Of a stretch of DNA of 64,000 nucleotides, positions 32,877 through 42,879 are shown piece by piece. The DNA comes from Shewanella algidipiscicola. GTDB lineage: Bacteria > Pseudomonadota > Gammaproteobacteria > Enterobacterales > Shewanellaceae. Every line of letters starts with the position of its first letter. Position 1 is the stretch's first letter. Both the position numbers and the translations under genes were made by a program. The notes under the pieces are model-generated. The model was not told the origin of the DNA, ran no database searches, and saw only the letters and a program-made list of their open reading frames with translations. Location: the NCBI RefSeq assembly GCF_003605125.1, contig NZ_QPQT01000015.1:54451-118450 (forward strand), read 5' to 3'.

Positions 32877-33914
32877 GTGGCAGTATTCAATCATATCTCA
32901 TTTGACGATCATGAACAGATCGTATTTTGTCATGACAAAGAAAGTGGCTTACGCGCCATTATTGCAATTCATAACACTAACCTTGGCCCTGCAGTCGGTG
33001 GCTGTAGAATGTGGAATTATGAGTCAGACGATGAAGCCTTAACTGACGTTTTGCGTCTATCACGCGGTATGACTTATAAAAATGCACTGGCTGGATTAGC
33101 CATGGGTGGCGGAAAAGCGGTTATCATCGCCGATCCAAAAATGGAAAACCGTGAAGCCTTGTTCAGAGCCTTTGGTCGTTGTGTTCACAGCTTAGGCGGC
33201 AAATACTACTCGGCTGAAGATGTCGGTGTATCGACGGCCGATATTATGATTGCTCACCAAGAAACGCCTTTTGTGGCTGGCCTAGAGGGCCAAAGTGGCG
33301 ATCCATCACCTCACACGGCGCTAGGCACCTATTTAGGCATTAAAGCTGCAGTTAAGCATCAGCGTGGTATCGACAGTCTTAAAGGGCTTAAAATTGCAGT
33401 ACAAGGCGTTGGACACGTTGGCTATTACCTGTGTCGTCACCTGCATCAAGAGGGCGCTGAGCTTATCGTAACCGACATTCATCAATCATCATTGGACAAA
33501 GTAGCGACTGAATTTGGCGCAACGGTTGTGGCTCCGCAAGATATCTATCACCAAGATGTCGATGTTTATGCCCCATGTGCCCTTGGCGCAACCATTAACG
33601 ACACCACTATCCCCTTGTTAAAAGCCAGCATCGTAGCCGGTTGCGCCAATAACCAACTTGCTGAAGCGCGCCATGGTGAGAAGTTGAAAGAGTTAGGCAT
33701 TCTCTATGCACCTGATTATGTCATCAACGCAGGTGGCATCATCAACGTATCGTTTGAGAAAGACTATGATCAGGCACAGTCGACCGCTAAAGTGGAAGAG
33801 ATTTACAACACGCTACTGAAAGTCTTTGAGTTATCTGATGCGCAAAATCGTACCACCGCAGACGTGGCTGACGAACTAGCACGCGCGATTATCAATGGTA
33901 ATAACATTAGCTAG
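32877..33914 (+). CDS. ldh: Leucine dehydrogenase (Glu/Leu/Phe/Val dehydrogenase family)
   Basis: NAD-dependent amino-acid dehydrogenase of 345 residues that deaminates leucine, valine and isoleucine to their 2-oxo acids, the first step of their breakdown. The catalytic lysine lies in GLAMGGGKAVI, the substrate region in NLGPAVGGCRMWNYES, and the dinucleotide-binding motif is AVQGVGHVGYYL. The frame can be read from TTG 32832, but GTG 32877 has a GGAG Shine-Dalgarno ten bases upstream and gives the expected N-terminus VAVFNHISFDDHEQI. It is probably repressed by LiuR. Phenylalanine dehydrogenase activity cannot be excluded. Confidence 0.92.
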   Translation: MAVFNHISFDDHEQIVFCHDKESGLRAIIAIHNTNLGPAVGGCRMWNYESDDEALTDVLRLSRGMTYKNALAGLAMGGGKAVIIADPKMENREALFRAFGRCVHSLGGKYYSAEDVGVSTADIMIAHQETPFVAGLEGQSGDPSPHTALGTYLGIKAAVKHQRGIDSLKGLKIAVQGVGHVGYYLCRHLHQEGAELIVTDIHQSSLDKVATEFGATVVAPQDIYHQDVDVYAPCALGATINDTTIPLLKASIVAGCANNQLAEARHGEKLKELGILYAPDYVINAGGIINVSFEKDYDQAQSTAKVEEIYNTLLKVFELSDAQNRTTADVADELARAIINGNNIS

Positions 33915-34225
33915 CCTTATGCTAACCTCTTATTCATCTGAGTAAGAGCACAATCGTATTGTGATTATGCCACCGCTCATGTCGGTGGCTTTTTTTAGCA
34001 TTTATGCCATCCCACCTTAATAGCAGCAATTGCGTTTACGTGATTTTTGGAGGTTAAAATTCCCCTCACTCCTGACATTCACTTAGCCCAAATACCATTA
34101 CACAAAATTTATGTTTGCCAGCAATGAGATAAGTTTTATCCACCGAATATTCATATAAGCGTACTGGAAAATGTCATATACCTCTGCTTGAATTAAAAGC
34201 TCATTATGAGTGTCGGGAGACCACT
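33915..34225. other. Intergenic region after leucine dehydrogenase
   Basis: A 311-bp spacer holding the leucine dehydrogenase terminator (33969-33996). The rest is AT-rich and must contain the promoter of the following gene; I see no clear hexamers or operator. Confidence 0.4.
33969..33996 (+). terminator. Leucine dehydrogenase terminator
   Basis: GCCACCG-CTCATGT-CGGTGGCTTTTTT hairpin 55 bases after the stop. Confidence 0.9.
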
Positions 34226-34570
34226 ATGATCAGTTTCAAATACGACTTTACTCAAGATGTTGTGGAGTTACAGGCCAGCGATTGGTGTGGCCTTGAGCAG
34301 GTATTTGTTAACGGTAAGCGTGTATCTCGCAAGCTTAATTTTGGCCCCAAGAGCGAACACCAAATCAAATTACACGATGGAAAACCCTGTAAGTTTCAAC
34401 TTTTTATTGACCCAAATAGCGAGCAGATGATTTGCCGCATCTACAAACACAATCGACTCATCACCAGTATCAAGCAAGGAAAACAGAACTTGCTACAAAG
34501 TCGGCAGCTGCTGCAAGGTCTGGTTTTTTTTATTGCAGTTTGTAGTCTAGGAATGTTACTGCTGGTATAA
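34226..34570 (+). CDS. Small tail-anchored protein of unknown function
   Basis: A 114-residue protein I cannot name. The first 80 residues look like a beta-rich soluble domain (VVELQASDWCGLEQVFVNGKRVSRKLNFG, then CKFQLFIDPNSEQMICRIYKH). The C-terminus is a single hydrophobic helix (about 95-114, LLQGLVFFIAVCSLGMLLLV) that would anchor it in the inner membrane with the bulk in the cytoplasm. A GGGAGA Shine-Dalgarno precedes ATG. It stands alone between a terminator and a convergent lipoprotein gene. Confidence 0.65.
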   Translation: MISFKYDFTQDVVELQASDWCGLEQVFVNGKRVSRKLNFGPKSEHQIKLHDGKPCKFQLFIDPNSEQMICRIYKHNRLITSIKQGKQNLLQSRQLLQGLVFFIAVCSLGMLLLV

Positions 34571-34686
34571 GGCCTACACTCTTGATTTGCTCTGAATGGG
34601 CAAACGGCATTGCAAAATTAAATTTGCAGGCCAAGTTATTCAATACAATCCACCGCAATTTAACGACAACGCCCTAGTTAATAATT

Positions 34687-34714
34687 GTTGGCTGTTGGCT
34701 GTTGGCTGTTGGCT
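34687..34714. repeat. 7-bp tandem repeat (GTTGGCT)4
   Basis: Four perfect GTTGGCT units in the short spacer between convergent small genes. It is a second minisatellite with a 7-bp period in this window, with a different unit from the one at 7274. Confidence 0.95.
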
Positions 34715-34742
34715 AATTCACTATAACGAATCAGCCAGCGAT

Positions 34743-35180
34743 TTAACACAATGATAATTGTTCACCATTCACACACACATATTGGCGTGTGTGGTAATCA
34801 CCACTGCCAGCAGTCACCATGGTCACCGCCAGTTTTTGTTGCTTAGGGCCATTTTCAATCAAGAGTGAATTAAGCACACTGCCACTTCGGGAAAATGAGA
34901 CTGAGGTAACAAAATCTCCTACCTCAAGGTTGCGGTACAAGGCAACATTAACACTGCCAATAGAGCGAGGCTCTAACGCACCTTCGGCGACGACCAAGCT
35001 GTAGCCATTAGCCAGAGAGAATGACTTGGCGTAGGTTGCGGACATAGAGGAATCAGATATCTGCGGTTGTGTATCTTGCATTAGCTGAGGTGCTGGCGTA
35101 TTGCTATTTGTACTAACCGAGCAGCCTGACATAGCAATAACCGACAAGACAATAAGCGGCAATTTGGTACGCATAACCAT
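34743..35180 (-). CDS. Small lipoprotein of unknown function
   Basis: Protein of 145 residues with a lipoprotein signal (PLIVLSVIAMSGC, lipobox MSGC with the lipidated Cys near residue 20). The mature part has a Ser/Thr/Asn/Pro-rich linker and then a compact beta domain with a cysteine pair near the C-terminus (QYVCVNGEQLSLC) that probably forms a disulfide. No family recognised. The residue after the Cys is Ser, compatible with outer-membrane sorting. Two ATG codons (35180 and 35174) are possible starts. Confidence 0.72.
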   Translation of the reverse strand: MVMRTKLPLIVLSVIAMSGCSVSTNSNTPAPQLMQDTQPQISDSSMSATYAKSFSLANGYSLVVAEGALEPRSIGSVNVALYRNLEVGDFVTSVSFSRSGSVLNSLLIENGPKQQKLAVTMVTAGSGDYHTRQYVCVNGEQLSLC

Positions 35181-35243
35181 TATCCTCGACGAATTAATAG
35201 GTAAATCTCATAAACATAGAGTTGTTCGCTTTTAAGTTCGCGC

Positions 35244-35660
35244 TTACGAAAGACGGTTAATTTTATTCAATAAATGAATAAACTGCTCCGACTCAGCCTC
35301 ACTTAAATTAGCCAAGAAGCGCTCATTTATCCATTCAGCTTCACGCGTTAAATCTTGTTCTAAAGCTTTAGCACTGTCGGTGAGAAATATTTGAAACGCT
35401 CGGCGATTATCGGCTTCTTGATGGCGGGTGATTAACCCTTGTACCTGCAGCTGATCGAGTAGTCGAGTCATGGTGTAATTAGCGACATCACAGCGTTTTG
35501 ACAGCTCAGTCTGAGTGATACCCTCTTCTTGCCATAAGGCAAACAGCACCGGCCAGAGTTTGATATCTAAATCATAGCGCTTGAGCCGCTCATCGAGCGC
35601 CTTTTGTAGACTGATATTTAGGTGAGATACTAAGTATCCCAAACTTTCATAATGTTTCAA
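35244..35660 (-). CDS. MarR-family transcriptional regulator
   Basis: Winged-helix regulator of 138 residues. The HTH is in GITQTELSKRCDVANYTMTRLLDQLQVQGLITRHQEADNRRAFQIFLTDSA, the usual MarR core with the wing Asp-Asn-Arg-Arg. N- and C-terminal helices would form the dimer interface. The start is TTG with a strong GGGAGGTG Shine-Dalgarno; no ATG lies nearby. Neither neighbour suggests a target, so ligand and regulon are unknown. It could be an aromatic-compound or stress sensor as in many relatives. Confidence 0.9.
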   Translation of the reverse strand: MKHYESLGYLVSHLNISLQKALDERLKRYDLDIKLWPVLFALWQEEGITQTELSKRCDVANYTMTRLLDQLQVQGLITRHQEADNRRAFQIFLTDSAKALEQDLTREAEWINERFLANLSEAESEQFIHLLNKINRLS

Positions 35661-35802
35661 TCAGCACCTCCCGCATCAAGAGCCTACTATTAATACTACC
35701 ACTTGGCTTTAAAGAAACTAGCTTTAGGCACAACTAAATAAGTAAGTAAAACCATTCGCGTTATCAAATAATCACTTAGCTAGCTTGCATAGAGTAGGTT
35801 CT

Positions 35803-36252
35803 TTAACCTAACTCAGTATCATCGACTAGAAACTGTTCAATAAAGCGGTAATAACAAGCCCGCCCCAATTTTGCCGATAAGCCTTTGGGGAGTAATACGA
35901 AGATATCTTGTGCTTGGATCTCAAAGCAATGGCGACTGTCGAGCATAAACTGGGTATCTAGCGAGGTGGTGACCTGCAACTGACCCGACCCAATCTCTTG
36001 AAAATCAACAATCAGTAGTGGATAAGCCTCAACCTCGACACGCACTTTTTCCACCGGCGTTATTAAAAAATAATCGCCCTCAAGCCGCTGTAAGATGCTG
36101 CTAAATAAACGACTAAACTTATCTGGTAATAAGCCTTGCTGATAAAACCACTCACCTTGGGCATTGATAAAAAACAGCGGCGTGTCATCGCACACACTCA
36201 CGCCCTGAGTCAGTTGGTGTAATTGGCTATCCACTGCAGTAATATCACTCAT
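35803..36252 (-). CDS. DUF1285 family protein
   Basis: Protein of 149 residues with the DUF1285 pattern: PLFFINAQGEWFYQQGLLPDKFSRLFSSILQRLEGDYFLITPVEKVRVEVEAYPLLIVDF. The family folds as two small beta domains and has no established function. Its ATG lies eight bases inside the end of ydiJ, so translation is coupled to that gene. Being downstream of a large flavo-iron-sulfur dehydrogenase may hint at a shared process, but this is inference only. Confidence 0.85.
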   Translation of the reverse strand: MSDITAVDSQLHQLTQGVSVCDDTPLFFINAQGEWFYQQGLLPDKFSRLFSSILQRLEGDYFLITPVEKVRVEVEAYPLLIVDFQEIGSGQLQVTTSLDTQFMLDSRHCFEIQAQDIFVLLPKGLSAKLGRACYYRFIEQFLVDDTELG

Positions 36253-39200
36253 GACTAAGCAAGGTTAATAAGGCCTGCAGCGGATGTTTAGGTTTAAAGC
36301 CACCAAATCGCTTCACTTGGCTACGACAGGAATAACCAGATACCAGCACCTGCTCTGGCGGTAACTGTTTAATGGCGCCATCCCAAGACATATCAAATAA
36401 GGCTTTAGAGCGGGTGTGGTTTTCACTTTCATGGCCATAAGTCCCTGCCATGCCACAACAGCCTAAATTAACGGTATTGAGTGTGGCACCAAAGCGTTTA
36501 AAAATCGCCTGCCATTCATTGCCGGTATTGGGTTTAGCGGTCGATTCGGTGCAGTGACTAAACCAGGTAAACACCTTATCGGCCGGCGCCAACGGAGGGA
36601 GCGTCTGGACAATATCCAGTAACCACTCATTGACCAGTTGCACATTGAAATCGCCGCGGTTATCACCGAGCACCTCTTTATATTCATCACGATAACAGAG
36701 CACCATAGCCGGATCGACCCCAATCATCGGCATTCCCAGTGCAAAAATGTCATTTAAGAAATCAGCACTCGATTGCGCCGTTTTAGCAAACTTATCCAAA
36801 AAGCCCTTTATATGTATTGGCTTACCATTAGGCTTAAAGGGCAATAATATCGGCTTAAATCCGAGTTTTTCGATAAGTTTCACCAAGTGATAAACGGTAT
36901 CGGCTTCGTAAAAACTGTTAAAAGGATCTTGCACCACCAGCACATAACGGCTGCGCTCATCTTGAGGGATCTGCTGTAGCGCCTCTAGATCATAACCTCG
37001 GCAGCTGTGGTTCTCTAATTTTTGCTTCAAAGTGGGAACGGATAATGCTGGCGCATCGACATAGCCAAGGGACTTTTTTATCACCCATTGGCTAACCGGG
37101 TTTTGCGATACCGCATTGGTGACTCTTGGCATCATTGCCATTAGCGGCAGCGAGTCTTCTATCCCAGCGACTAAATAATCCTTAGCTGGACGCAGATAAC
37201 GCTGATAATAGATATTGAAAAATTGCGCTCGAAACTTGGGCACATCGACTTTGACGGGGCACTGAGAGGAGCATGCCTTACAGGCTAAACAGCCTTTTAA
37301 TGATTCCATCACTTCATGAGAATAATCATATTCTTTATCTATCTTTATGGTATTTTGCACACGTTGTAGCCAGCCTAGCGGCTTGGCTTTAGCTAAGGCC
37401 TCGACATCGACGCCCTCAGCTTCTAATAGCCGTAGCCATTCACGCATCAGCCCTGCGCGACCTTTGGGCGATTGCACACGATCGCCCGTGACTTTAAATG
37501 AAGGGCACATAGGCGAATAGACACTGTAATTAAAACACAAGCCATTACCGTTACAGTTCATCACATCAGGAAAGGCTTCCCGGGTAGTCACCGGAATTTG
37601 CCTGTCGAACGCGCCACGTTTGGCACTGTCGACATTGTATCTCAGCGGTCCACTGTTTTTAGGCGCCACCAGCTTACCGGGATTAAGCTTATTGAGTGGA
37701 TCGAATAAGCCCTTCACCTCCTCTAGCAGACCAAACAAGGTCTCGCCAAATACCGCAGGACCATATTCACCGCGCACCCCTTTACCATGTTCGCCCCACA
37801 TCAAGCCGCCATACTTAAGGGTAAGCGCGGCCACTTCATCAGACACGGTTCTCAGTAAGCGCTCGTCATTGGGGTCGCACATATCAAGCGCAGGACGCAC
37901 ATGCAGCACCCCAGCATCCACATGACCGAACATGCCATATTGCAGCTGGTGGCTGTCAAGCAGCGCCCTAAACTCCATAATGTAATCGGCGAGTTTTTCT
38001 GGCGGCACCGCGGTATCTTCGGCGAAGGCGATAGGCTTACGACTGCCTTTGGTGGCTCCGAGCAAACCCACCGCTTTCTTGCGCATGGCATAAATGGTGT
38101 TGATGGATCCTTTATCCGCCGTCACTTGATAACCTAACAAGCCATCTTTTTGCTGAGCTATCTGAGTATCGAGCATCTCACATAGCAAGTTCACTTTATG
38201 CTCGACCTCATCGGTTTCGCCTGCAAACTCCACCATGTTTAGGCCGTCGATAATCTTACCTGGAATATCGTCGATTAATGATGAAACCGAATGCCAGATA
38301 ATGTCTTGCTTAGCTAAGTTAAGAACTTTTGAGTCGACCGTTTCAACCACTGTGGCATTGGCTTTGACTAGGTCGGGAGCATGACGCAGCGCCGATTGAA
38401 ATGAGTCATATTTAATATTGACCATCATACGGGTTGTCGGCAATGGCGTGATATCCAATTTAGCTTCGGTTATCACCGCCAGCGTACCTTCTGAGCCGGT
38501 CAATATACGCGATAAGTTGAACTGATCTAGAGTGTCATTCCAGACATTTTTTAAATCATAACCGGTTAAGAAACGATTGAGCTTGGGAAAACGCGCCTCC
38601 ACTTCAGCGCGATGATCTCGGGTCATCTTGGCAATATCACGTTGCAGCACTTGGCCTAAATCAGGGGTTCCCTCTTGCTCAAGTGCCTGCAGTTGAGCGT
38701 AAGTCAATGGGCCTGTTTCCAGCACGCTGCCATCATATAGCACGCTTGAAAGCGCCAATACATGATCGGAGGTTTTACCATAAACGAGCGAGCCAGCACC
38801 TGATGCATCTGTGTTGATCATGCCGCCCAACGTGGCGCGGTTTGAGGTTGATAAGTCAGGACTAAAAAAATAACCATGAGGCCGCAGCGCATCATTTAGC
38901 GCATCTTTTACCACCCCGGCCTCGACCCTCACCCAGCCTTGCTCGGCATTCACCTCGAGCACTCGATTCATATAACGCGACAAGTCCAGAATTAAACCAT
39001 GGGTTAATGACTGACCATTGGTGCCTGTTCCGCCGCCACGGGCACTGAACACCACCTTGGTAAAGGCAGGCTTAGTGGCCAATTTTAATGCAATACGCAC
39101 ATCGGTTTGATTGCGTGGATAGAGCACAGCTTGGGGCAAGAATTGGTAGACAGAGTTATCTGTAGCCTGAGCGAGTCGCGCGCTATAGCGCTTATCAATA

Positions 39201-39328
39201 TCGCCAGTAAAACCGCTTTCGGCTAACGCATCGAGAAAATCGCAATATACGGGCTCTAGCGTTTGTTGATGAGATAACTTAGGTAGCATGCTGGTTTCTG
39301 CTTTGTCGTCTTTAAAGAGTGCTGCCAT
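36245..39328 (-). CDS. ydiJ: FAD and Fe-S cluster D-2-hydroxyacid dehydrogenase, YdiJ type
   Basis: Large fusion oxidoreductase of about 1027 residues. The N-terminal half is an FAD-binding type 4 dehydrogenase (SARGGGTGTNGQSLTHGLILDLSRYMNRV; TLGGMINTDASGAGS). Then come two Fe-S sites (CNGNGLCFNYSVYSPMCP and CLACKACSSQCPVKVDVPKF) and cysteine-rich CCG domains at the C-terminus (WFSHCTE, LGCCGMAGTYGHE). E. coli YdiJ, also near ppsA, is reported as a D-2-hydroxyglutarate dehydrogenase; that substrate is likely here. ATG 39328 lies directly on the ppsA terminator with no Shine-Dalgarno; ATG 39289 (MLPKLSHQQ) aligns with the E. coli start and may be real. Confidence 0.88.
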   Translation of the reverse strand: MAALFKDDKAETSMLPKLSHQQTLEPVYCDFLDALAESGFTGDIDKRYSARLAQATDNSVYQFLPQAVLYPRNQTDVRIALKLATKPAFTKVVFSARGGGTGTNGQSLTHGLILDLSRYMNRVLEVNAEQGWVRVEAGVVKDALNDALRPHGYFFSPDLSTSNRATLGGMINTDASGAGSLVYGKTSDHVLALSSVLYDGSVLETGPLTYAQLQALEQEGTPDLGQVLQRDIAKMTRDHRAEVEARFPKLNRFLTGYDLKNVWNDTLDQFNLSRILTGSEGTLAVITEAKLDITPLPTTRMMVNIKYDSFQSALRHAPDLVKANATVVETVDSKVLNLAKQDIIWHSVSSLIDDIPGKIIDGLNMVEFAGETDEVEHKVNLLCEMLDTQIAQQKDGLLGYQVTADKGSINTIYAMRKKAVGLLGATKGSRKPIAFAEDTAVPPEKLADYIMEFRALLDSHQLQYGMFGHVDAGVLHVRPALDMCDPNDERLLRTVSDEVAALTLKYGGLMWGEHGKGVRGEYGPAVFGETLFGLLEEVKGLFDPLNKLNPGKLVAPKNSGPLRYNVDSAKRGAFDRQIPVTTREAFPDVMNCNGNGLCFNYSVYSPMCPSFKVTGDRVQSPKGRAGLMREWLRLLEAEGVDVEALAKAKPLGWLQRVQNTIKIDKEYDYSHEVMESLKGCLACKACSSQCPVKVDVPKFRAQFFNIYYQRYLRPAKDYLVAGIEDSLPLMAMMPRVTNAVSQNPVSQWVIKKSLGYVDAPALSVPTLKQKLENHSCRGYDLEALQQIPQDERSRYVLVVQDPFNSFYEADTVYHLVKLIEKLGFKPILLPFKPNGKPIHIKGFLDKFAKTAQSSADFLNDIFALGMPMIGVDPAMVLCYRDEYKEVLGDNRGDFNVQLVNEWLLDIVQTLPPLAPADKVFTWFSHCTESTAKPNTGNEWQAIFKRFGATLNTVNLGCCGMAGTYGHESENHTRSKALFDMSWDGAIKQLPPEQVLVSGYSCRSQVKRFGGFKPKHPLQALLTLLSHE

Positions 39329-39339
39329 TATAAACAAAA

Positions 39340-39366
39340 AAAAGCCGCTAAAAAGCGGCTTTTTTC
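39340..39366 (-). terminator. ppsA terminator
   Basis: On the minus strand, AAAAAGCCGC-TTTTT-AGCGGC followed by a run of T. It lies between ppsA and ydiJ, its T tract ending within about ten bases of the first possible ydiJ start. Confidence 0.9.
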
Positions 39367-39393
39367 AATTAGCTTATTCTATTTTAAGAATAA

Positions 39394-41763
39394 TTAACCG
39401 TGAGCTTCACCTAGGTATAACCAAGTGTCGATAACGGTATCTGGGTTTAGTGATACAGTATCTATGCCCTGCTCAACTAACCATGCAGCAAAGTCTGCGT
39501 GATCTGATGGTCCTTGACCACAAATCCCCACATAAGCGCCTTTGGCTTTAGCCGACTTAATTGCCATAGCCAGTAAGACTTTAACCGCTGGATTACGCTC
39601 ATCAAACAGATGACTGATGATGCCTGAATCTCGGTCAAGACCTAGGGTTAGCTGAGTTAAATCGTTTGAGCCAATAGAGAAACCATCGAAGTACTCAAGG
39701 AACTGATCGGCCAACAAGGCATTAGAAGGTAACTCACACATCATGATGACACGTAGACCATCTTTACCGCGCTCAAGGCCTTGCTCTTTCAGTAGCTCAA
39801 TCACTTGTGCCGCTTCTTCAAGGGTACGTACGAATGGGATCATGATCTCAACGTTTGTCAGACCCATCTCACCGCGCACACGCTTAATAGCTTCACACTC
39901 GAGGGCGAAACAGTCACGGAACGCTTCAGAAATATAACGGCTTGCACCACGGAAGCCCAACATTGGGTTCTCTTCTTCTGGCTCGTAACGGTCACCGCCG
40001 ACTAAGTTTGCGTACTCGTTAGACTTAAAGTCTGACATACGTACAATCACTTTCTTAGGATGGAAAGCCGATGCAATAGTCGCAATACCTTCAACCAGAC
40101 GTGCCACATAATATTCAACAGGTGATTCATAACCTGCGATCATCTCGTGGATCTCTTGTTGCAGCTCAGCACTTTGGTCGTTGAACTCAAGCAAGGCTTT
40201 CGGGTGAATACCAATCATACGGTTGATGATAAACTCAAGACGCGCAAGACCCACACCTTCATTAGGCAAACGAGCAAAGTCGAATGCTCTATCAGGGTTA
40301 CCCACGTTCATCATGATCTTCATTGGCAGTTCAGGCATAGAATCGACGCGTGATGACATCACTTCGAAGTCTTGAATACCTTGATAAATAAAGCCGGTAT
40401 CGCCTTCAGCACAAGAGACTGTAACCTCTTGACCATGCTTAATCTTGTCGGTGATGTCGCCACAACCCACAACCGCAGGAACGCCAAGTTCACGGGCGAT
40501 AATCGCCGCATGGCAAGTACGGCCACCACGGTTAGTAACGATAGCACTTGCGCGCTTCATGATAGGTTCCCAATCTGGGTCTGTCATGTCGGTAACCAAC
40601 ACGTCGCCTTCTTGGATTTGGTCCATATCTTCAATAGAAGACAGTACCTTAGCAATACCATTACCAATCTTATGGCCAATGGCACGACCTTCACCAATCA
40701 CATCACCCTGGGTTTTAAGGTGATAGCGCTCGATGAGCTGCACATCTTCGCGTGAACGCACGGTTTCTGGGCGTGCCTGAACGATATAAAGTTTGCCGTC
40801 GTTACCATCTTTTGCCCACTCGATATCCATTGGACGACCGTAGTGCTGCTCGATGACCATGGCTTGCTTAGCAAGTTCCATCACTTCTTCGTCATTGATA
40901 GAGAATTGACGACGCTTATCAGCAGCCACATCTTCAATCTTAACTTGTTTACCGTGACTTAAGTCATCAGAGTAAACCATCTGAATAAGCTTGCTGCCGA
41001 TATTACGACGAACAACCGCCTTGTGACCGGCAGTTAAACTTGGCTTGTGTACGTAAAACTCATCTGGGTTCACCGCACCTTGTACGACCATTTCACCTAG
41101 GCCAAATGATGATGTAATAAATACCACATCATTGTTACCCGACTCGGTATCCATGGTAAACATCACACCTGATGCAGCAGTATCGGAGCGAACCATACGC
41201 TGTACACCGGCTGAAAGTGCTACGCCTTTATGATCGTAACCTTGATGTACACGGTATGAGATAGCTCGGTCGTTAAACAGTGAAGCAAAAACGTGCTTAA
41301 TCGCTACCAGTACTGATTCATATCCCTTAACATTAAGGAAAGTCTCTTGCTGGCCGGCAAATGAAGCATCTGGCATATCTTCGGCTGTCGCTGAAGAGCG
41401 AACGGCGAAAGACGCGTCTTTGGTTTCTGAGGAAAGCTTGTCGTACGATTCACGTACAACCTGCTCAAATTCGCTATGGAATGGGGTGTCGATAACCCAC
41501 TGTCTGATCTGTGCACCGGCTGTAGCGAGTGCATTCACGTCATCTACATCTAGAGAATCTAGAGTGTCGTATATCTTCTGGTTAAGTCCGCTTTGTTCAA
41601 GAAATTCATTGAACGCAAAAGAGGTGGTCGCAAAGCCACCAGGCACTTGAACACCTGCATTTGCTAGATTGCTGATCATCTCTCCAAGTGAGGCGTTTTT
41701 ACCGCCAACCTTGTTGACATCACCCATGCCTAATTCTTGATACCAGAGTACATATTGCTGCAC
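39394..41763 (-). CDS. ppsA: Phosphoenolpyruvate synthase
   Basis: Enzyme of 789 residues making PEP from pyruvate and ATP, with AMP and phosphate released; the entry to gluconeogenesis on lactate, pyruvate or amino acids. The N-terminal ATP-grasp domain includes [11 protein letters not shown] and [27 protein letters not shown]. The phosphorylated His is in [23 protein letters not shown], and the C-terminal PEP-binding barrel has [16 protein letters not shown]. The start is GTG with GGAG nine bases upstream. It is divergent from its regulator ppsR, with a HexR-like site between them. Confidence 0.96.
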   Translation of the reverse strand: MQQYVLWYQELGMGDVNKVGGKNASLGEMISNLANAGVQVPGGFATTSFAFNEFLEQSGLNQKIYDTLDSLDVDDVNALATAGAQIRQWVIDTPFHSEFEQVVRESYDKLSSETKDASFAVRSSATAEDMPDASFAGQQETFLNVKGYESVLVAIKHVFASLFNDRAISYRVHQGYDHKGVALSAGVQRMVRSDTAASGVMFTMDTESGNNDVVFITSSFGLGEMVVQGAVNPDEFYVHKPSLTAGHKAVVRRNIGSKLIQMVYSDDLSHGKQVKIEDVAADKRRQFSINDEEVMELAKQAMVIEQHYGRPMDIEWAKDGNDGKLYIVQARPETVRSREDVQLIERYHLKTQGDVIGEGRAIGHKIGNGIAKVLSSIEDMDQIQEGDVLVTDMTDPDWEPIMKRASAIVTNRGGRTCHAAIIARELGVPAVVGCGDITDKIKHGQEVTVSCAEGDTGFIYQGIQDFEVMSSRVDSMPELPMKIMMNVGNPDRAFDFARLPNEGVGLARLEFIINRMIGIHPKALLEFNDQSAELQQEIHEMIAGYESPVEYYVARLVEGIATIASAFHPKKVIVRMSDFKSNEYANLVGGDRYEPEEENPMLGFRGASRYISEAFRDCFALECEAIKRVRGEMGLTNVEIMIPFVRTLEEAAQVIELLKEQGLERGKDGLRVIMMCELPSNALLADQFLEYFDGFSIGSNDLTQLTLGLDRDSGIISHLFDERNPAVKVLLAMAIKSAKAKGAYVGICGQGPSDHADFAAWLVEQGIDTVSLNPDTVIDTWLYLGEAHG

Positions 41764-41861
41764 AGTTCTATCTCCGCAAGTTTATTTCAGTGTGGCCCTT
41801 TCACACGAGGGCAGCGGCAGTTTACACTCCACAGCAAGCAGCGTAAATGTATAATTTTATT

Positions 41862-41876
41862 TGTAATTTAATTACT
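41862..41876. promoter_or_regulatory. Probable HexR operator between ppsA and ppsR
   Basis: TGTAATTTAATTACT closely matches the HexR palindrome known in Shewanella (TGTAATTAAATTACA form). In Shewanella HexR represses glycolytic genes and activates gluconeogenic ones including ppsA. It lies 14 bases before the ppsR ATG and about 100 bases before ppsA. Confidence 0.72.
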
Positions 41877-41889
41877 ACAAGAGGTCAAA

Positions 41890-42702
41890 ATGTCACGTAA
41901 AGTCTTTTATATATCAGATGGGACGGCGATCACAGCCGAAGTGTTTGGCCATGCGGTTTTGTCGCAATTTCCAGTGGAGTTTGAAGCACTTACAATTCCG
42001 TTTGTGGAGACCATTCAAAAAGCACAGGCGGTTAAGAAGCAAATAAATGATTGTTTTATTACAACAGGCGAACGACCACTTGTGTTCCATTCTATCGTCA
42101 AAGCTGAAATTCGTGACATCATCTACAGTAGCGAATGTATCGATTATGATTTTTTGAATACCTTCGTCGCCCCACTCGAAGAACAATTGGGCATCAAGGC
42201 AAGTCCTGTGCTACATCGTACTCACGGTAAAGCCAACCACAGTTATGAAGCTCGCATCGACGCCATTAATTTCGCCATGGAAAACGATGACGGCCAAACC
42301 CTAAAACATATCGACAAAGCCGACATTGTGTTGTTAGGTGTATCGCGCTGCGGCAAAACCCCCAGTAGCCTTTACCTGTCGATGCAGTTTGGTATCAAGG
42401 CGGCTAACTACCCGTTTATCGAAGATGATATGGATAACCTAAAGCTGCCAGAGATCCTCAAAAAGAATAAGCACAAACTATTTGGTCTAACCATAGATCC
42501 GGTGCGTTTACATGAGATCCGCCAAAGCCGGATGGAAAACAGTCGTTACTCCTCATTAAGGCAATGCCGTATCGAAGTAAAAGAGGTAGAGATGATGTAC
42601 AAACGTGAGCGCATCCCCTTTGTTAACACCACCAATCATTCGGTTGAAGAGATTGCGACTAAGATCTTAGAGCTCACCGGACTGGAACGACATATGTTTT
42701 AA
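41890..42702 (+). CDS. ppsR: PEP synthase regulatory protein (bifunctional kinase/pyrophosphorylase)
   Basis: DUF299 protein of 270 residues that inactivates PEP synthase by ADP-dependent phosphorylation of a threonine next to the catalytic His and reactivates it by phosphate-dependent removal. The P-loop [11 protein letters not shown] lies at about 150-160. The N-terminus [25 protein letters not shown] and the downstream [16 protein letters not shown] are typical. It is divergent from its substrate ppsA, as in E. coli (ydiA). Assignment is secure. Confidence 0.96.
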   Translation: MSRKVFYISDGTAITAEVFGHAVLSQFPVEFEALTIPFVETIQKAQAVKKQINDCFITTGERPLVFHSIVKAEIRDIIYSSECIDYDFLNTFVAPLEEQLGIKASPVLHRTHGKANHSYEARIDAINFAMENDDGQTLKHIDKADIVLLGVSRCGKTPSSLYLSMQFGIKAANYPFIEDDMDNLKLPEILKKNKHKLFGLTIDPVRLHEIRQSRMENSRYSSLRQCRIEVKEVEMMYKRERIPFVNTTNHSVEEIATKILELTGLERHMF

Positions 42703-42879
42703 ATAAGCACCATCAAGCTGGATTTTATCCAGTAGAAATGGGCGATTTTATCAATTGCACTGCACACTTGCCGACAATTAGCGAATATTTTCATGATTTA
42801 GGCACTGTGCAGCCTGCAACTATTAGTTATAATCCGAGACAATAAGGCGAAATGCCAAGACAAACGCTCGGTATATTGA

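Noticed and set aside
41821..41855. Promoter pair TTTACA / TATAAT before ppsR
   Set aside because: The spacer of 23 bp is too long for a sigma-70 promoter, though TATAAT alone may be used with an activator.
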